Below are positions 62,095 to 64,000 of a stretch of DNA of 64,000 nucleotides, piece after piece. Origin of the DNA: Streptomyces phaeolivaceus (lineage in GTDB: Bacteria; Actinomycetota; Actinomycetes; Streptomycetales; Streptomycetaceae). The stretch's first letter is position 1, and each line of letters opens with the position of its first letter. The DNA is taken from contig NZ_CP045096.1 of the NCBI RefSeq assembly GCF_009184865.1, forward strand, positions 992,001 through 1,056,000, read 5' to 3'. Both the position numbers and the translations under genes were made by a program. The notes beneath the pieces are model-generated. The model did not search any database and had not been told where the DNA came from. It worked only from the letters and a program-made list of their open reading frames with translations.

Positions 62095-63804
62095 TCACTC
62101 ACTGTTCGCACGGCAAGTCACCGAAAAAGAAACCGAGTTGGACTTGGCGTCGAACGGCGACCGGATCTCCACCGCCATCCCGCTGCTCAACGTCCCCTCC
62201 TGCGCGTACGTCGACAGCCGCACCGTCTCCCTCTTGGTGGTCTCGTCGCCCTCCCGGAACGCCAGAGTCCGCCACTCCCGGTCCACCACCGACCCGTTCT
62301 CCGAGACCCACCGGTAGGAGAACTGGACCGGCCGTTGGGACGTCTTGAACGTCGCCGTGAACCACGGTGCCCGGCCGTCCGCCGGCGGGCAGCTCCCGTC
62401 GTACGTGGTCGCACCGCCCGTCACCGTCACCGACACGGGCTGCGCCGCGTTCCCGCCGGTCCCCGTCCCACCGTCCTCGTCGCCGTCCCGGCCCACGAGC
62501 GCGTACGTCAGCCCACCACCGAGCAGAGCCAGCACGGCCGCCGCCGCTCCCATCAGATACCCGGTACGACGGTTGCGCCGCCCGGGGGCGGGAGTGGGGG
62601 CGGAGGTGGGAGTGGGGGTGGCAGTGGGGGCGGCGGTGGGGGCGGATACGGAAGCGGAGCCCTTGTCGGGTCCGAAGCCGGGGTCGGGCACCGTGATCGG
62701 TGGTCCGAACCCCGCCCCTCCAGGAGGAGGCCCGAACACCCCCAGCGGCGCGGACCTGACGGACACGGGCGTGGAGGCAGGCGTGGAGGCGGACGTGGGC
62801 GCGGGCGCGGGCGCGGTGGTGGGGAGTTCCTCAGCGGTGGTGACATCGGCGGTCACCAAGGCGGTGACGGAGTCCGTGGCGTCGGAGCCCGTGGCATCGG
62901 AGCCCGTGGCATCGGCGAGTGTGGCGTCGGCAGAGGCGTCCTCCCGTGACGGGAGCGCCGACTCCCCGGCGATCAGGCCGAGTTGGCGCCCGGCCTCCTC
63001 CGCCGTCATCCGCTGATCGGGGTCCTTGTGCAGCAGCCCTTCGATGACCGGTGCGAGCGGCCCGGCGCGGTGCGGCGGCGGCAGCTCGTCGTCCACGATG
63101 GCGCGCAGCGTGGCCAGGGCCGTCGTCCGACGGAACGGCGAACGGCCTTGTACGGCCATGTAGAGCAGGGCGCCCAGCGACCACAGGTCGGACGCGGAAC
63201 CCGGGGTCCGGCCCAACGCCCGTTCCGGCGCCACGTATTCGGGCGAGCCGACCACCTCACCGGTCATCGTCAGCGGTGAGTCGCCCTCGACGGTGGCTAT
63301 CCCGAAGTCGGTCAGCACGACCCGGCCCTCGTCGGCCAGCAGGACGTTGGCGGGCTTCACATCGCGGTGCAGCACTCCCGCGCCGTGTGCCGCGCGCAGT
63401 GCCGCCAGCACTTCGGCGCCGATGCGCGCGACCTCTTTGGGCGGCAGGGCGCCCCCGGAGCTGATGGCATCGGCCAGGGAGCGGCCCCGGACCAGTTCCA
63501 TGACGATCCACGGCCGGCCGTCGAAGGTGACGACGTCGTAGACGGACACCACCCCACGGGCGTTGACCCGCGCCGCCGCCCAGGCCTCCCGCTCCAGCCG
63601 GGCGTACAGCTGCGCGCTGCGCTGCGCGGGCAGTTCCGCGGCGGCACGGACCTCCTTGACGGCCGCCTCGCGGCGCAGCACCTCGTCGAGAGCGCGCCAC
63701 ACCGTGCCCATGCCGCCCTCGCCGAGTACGGACAGCAGTCGGTACCGGCCGGCGACCAGCCGTTCGCCACCGCCGTCCGGCGAGGCCGCGTCCTGGTTGG
63801 GCAT
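62095..63804 (-). CDS. Membrane Ser/Thr protein kinase with extracytoplasmic sensor domain
   Basis: A 569-residue PknB-type kinase: glycine loop LGEGGMGTVWRAL (27-39), catalytic Lys50, HRDVKPANVLL (146-156), TDFGIATVEGD (165-175), APERALGRTPGSASDLWSLG. A long Ala/Pro/Thr-rich linker (residues ~290-410) leads to one membrane helix (~415-437, GYLMGAAAAVLALLGGGLTY). The outer ~130-residue domain has two Cys (GSCPP and VTCRANSE) that could form a disulfide and a beta-sandwich-like pattern (PVQFSYRWVSENGSVVDREW). No PASTA repeats. ATG 63804 is followed by the FHA-FAD gene in the same operon. Confidence 0.88.
   Translation of the reverse strand: MPNQDAASPDGGGERLVAGRYRLLSVLGEGGMGTVWRALDEVLRREAAVKEVRAAAELPAQRSAQLYARLEREAWAAARVNARGVVSVYDVVTFDGRPWIVMELVRGRSLADAISSGGALPPKEVARIGAEVLAALRAAHGAGVLHRDVKPANVLLADEGRVVLTDFGIATVEGDSPLTMTGEVVGSPEYVAPERALGRTPGSASDLWSLGALLYMAVQGRSPFRRTTALATLRAIVDDELPPPHRAGPLAPVIEGLLHKDPDQRMTAEEAGRQLGLIAGESALPSREDASADATLADATGSDATGSDATDSVTALVTADVTTAEELPTTAPAPAPTSASTPASTPVSVRSAPLGVFGPPPGGAGFGPPITVPDPGFGPDKGSASVSAPTAAPTATPTPTSAPTPAPGRRNRRTGYLMGAAAAVLALLGGGLTYALVGRDGDEDGGTGTGGNAAQPVSVTVTGGATTYDGSCPPADGRAPWFTATFKTSQRPVQFSYRWVSENGSVVDREWRTLAFREGDETTKRETVRLSTYAQEGTLSSGMAVEIRSPFDAKSNSVSFSVTCRANSE
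62580..62645 (+). repeat. G-rich repeat (G4-prone) in kinase linker DNA
   Basis: The plus strand has repeated GGGGGCGG, GTGGG and GTGGGGG blocks over ~65 bases, encoding on the minus strand the Thr/Pro/Ala-rich kinase linker. Four or more G-runs with short loops make a G-quadruplex plausible. Confidence 0.5.
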
Positions 63805-63922
63805 GAAGGTCAACTCCCCTGTCTCTGCGAACCGTCCGCGGCAACACGATGAATGCTTCGAGGTTCCAGGCATGCGCAGGGTATCGGCCGGACCGGAGAT
63901 GCTGAATGTCCGTGCGGAGGCG

Positions 63923-64000
63923 TCAGTTGACGCCAGTGACCTCGAACAACACCGTCTTGCCGCCCCGTTGATTATGGCCGGGCATCAAGCCCGATGCCAG
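63923..64000 (-). CDS. C-terminal end of an unidentified protein (5' part outside window)
   Basis: An open minus-strand frame reads LASGLMPGHNQRGGKTVLFE and ends VTGVN and stop at 63923. The GGKTVLFEV ending resembles the C-termini of Streptomyces ATP-binding anti-sigma-like proteins, but 25 residues are too few for assignment. The 63805-63922 gap holds no other gene. Confidence 0.45.
   Translation of the reverse strand: MASGLMPGHNQRGGKTVLFEVTGVN

Overview
The window is high-GC actinomycete DNA, most likely from Streptomyces or a close relative. Evidence is the base composition, GTG and TTG starts, many 4-base start/stop overlaps, an SsgA-like cell-division regulator, a SpoIIE-phosphatase/HATPase fusion, PucR and IclR regulators, and many secreted or lipobox proteins. 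The mix of catabolic islands, insertion sequences and many decayed genes suggests an accessory, possibly arm-proximal, part of a linear chromosome. No rRNA, tRNA or CRISPR array was seen.

Layout. 0-6.5 kb: end of a PP2C/anti-sigma protein, a TetR/MFS efflux module, an FMN reductase coupled to an SsgA-like gene, and a wrecked LysR gene. 6.5-34 kb: a large catabolic island. One operon (minus strand, 13.7 to 6.5 kb) encodes an acyl-CoA ligase, acyl-CoA dehydrogenase, enoyl-CoA hydratase, CocE-like protein and XdhC. A second encodes two medium-chain dehydrogenases and a LigA/LigB ring-cleaving dioxygenase. A PucR regulator faces a tightly coupled molybdenum hydroxylase operon (CoxG-like, FAD, Mo and 2Fe-2S subunits, hydrolase). 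Then come an aromatic-acid type MFS transporter, a DUF35 protein, a CaiB CoA-transferase, two IclR regulators, a citryl-CoA-lyase-like protein and an RraA-type aldolase. Together they suggest uptake, CoA activation, hydroxylation, meta-type ring cleavage and aldol/lyase breakdown of an aromatic or N-heteroaromatic acid. The substrate cannot be read from sequence.

34-47 kb: a defective IS3-family element abutting a 5'-truncated aldo/keto reductase, an SsuABC-type ABC transporter, a cupin, an SDR/TetR pair, MmsA with a divergent PucR regulator, an IS5 remnant, and a secreted SMP-30-like lactonase. The lactonase is flanked by remnants of a TetR gene and an MFS gene that look like relatives of the intact pair at 1.2-3.8 kb, and the two loci share an operator-like sequence. 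48-52.4 kb: a sugar ABC/glycoside hydrolase/response-regulator locus damaged by internal deletions, a nonsense change and frameshifts.

52-64 kb: a hypothetical zinc-ribbon protein, a frameshifted secreted protease, a catalase, fragments of a TPP-dependent oxidase and a TetR regulator, a VanW protein, and an RHH/Fic-like toxin-antitoxin pair whose operator abuts the start codon. Last is a Ser/Thr kinase next to an unusual FHA-FAD monooxygenase fusion.

The points I find most interesting are the kinase/FHA-FAD pair, the tandem palindromes shared by the IclR-linked lower-pathway genes, the CocE-like protein lacking its nucleophile, the degenerate Fic-like toxin, and the repeated TetR/lactonase/MFS module.
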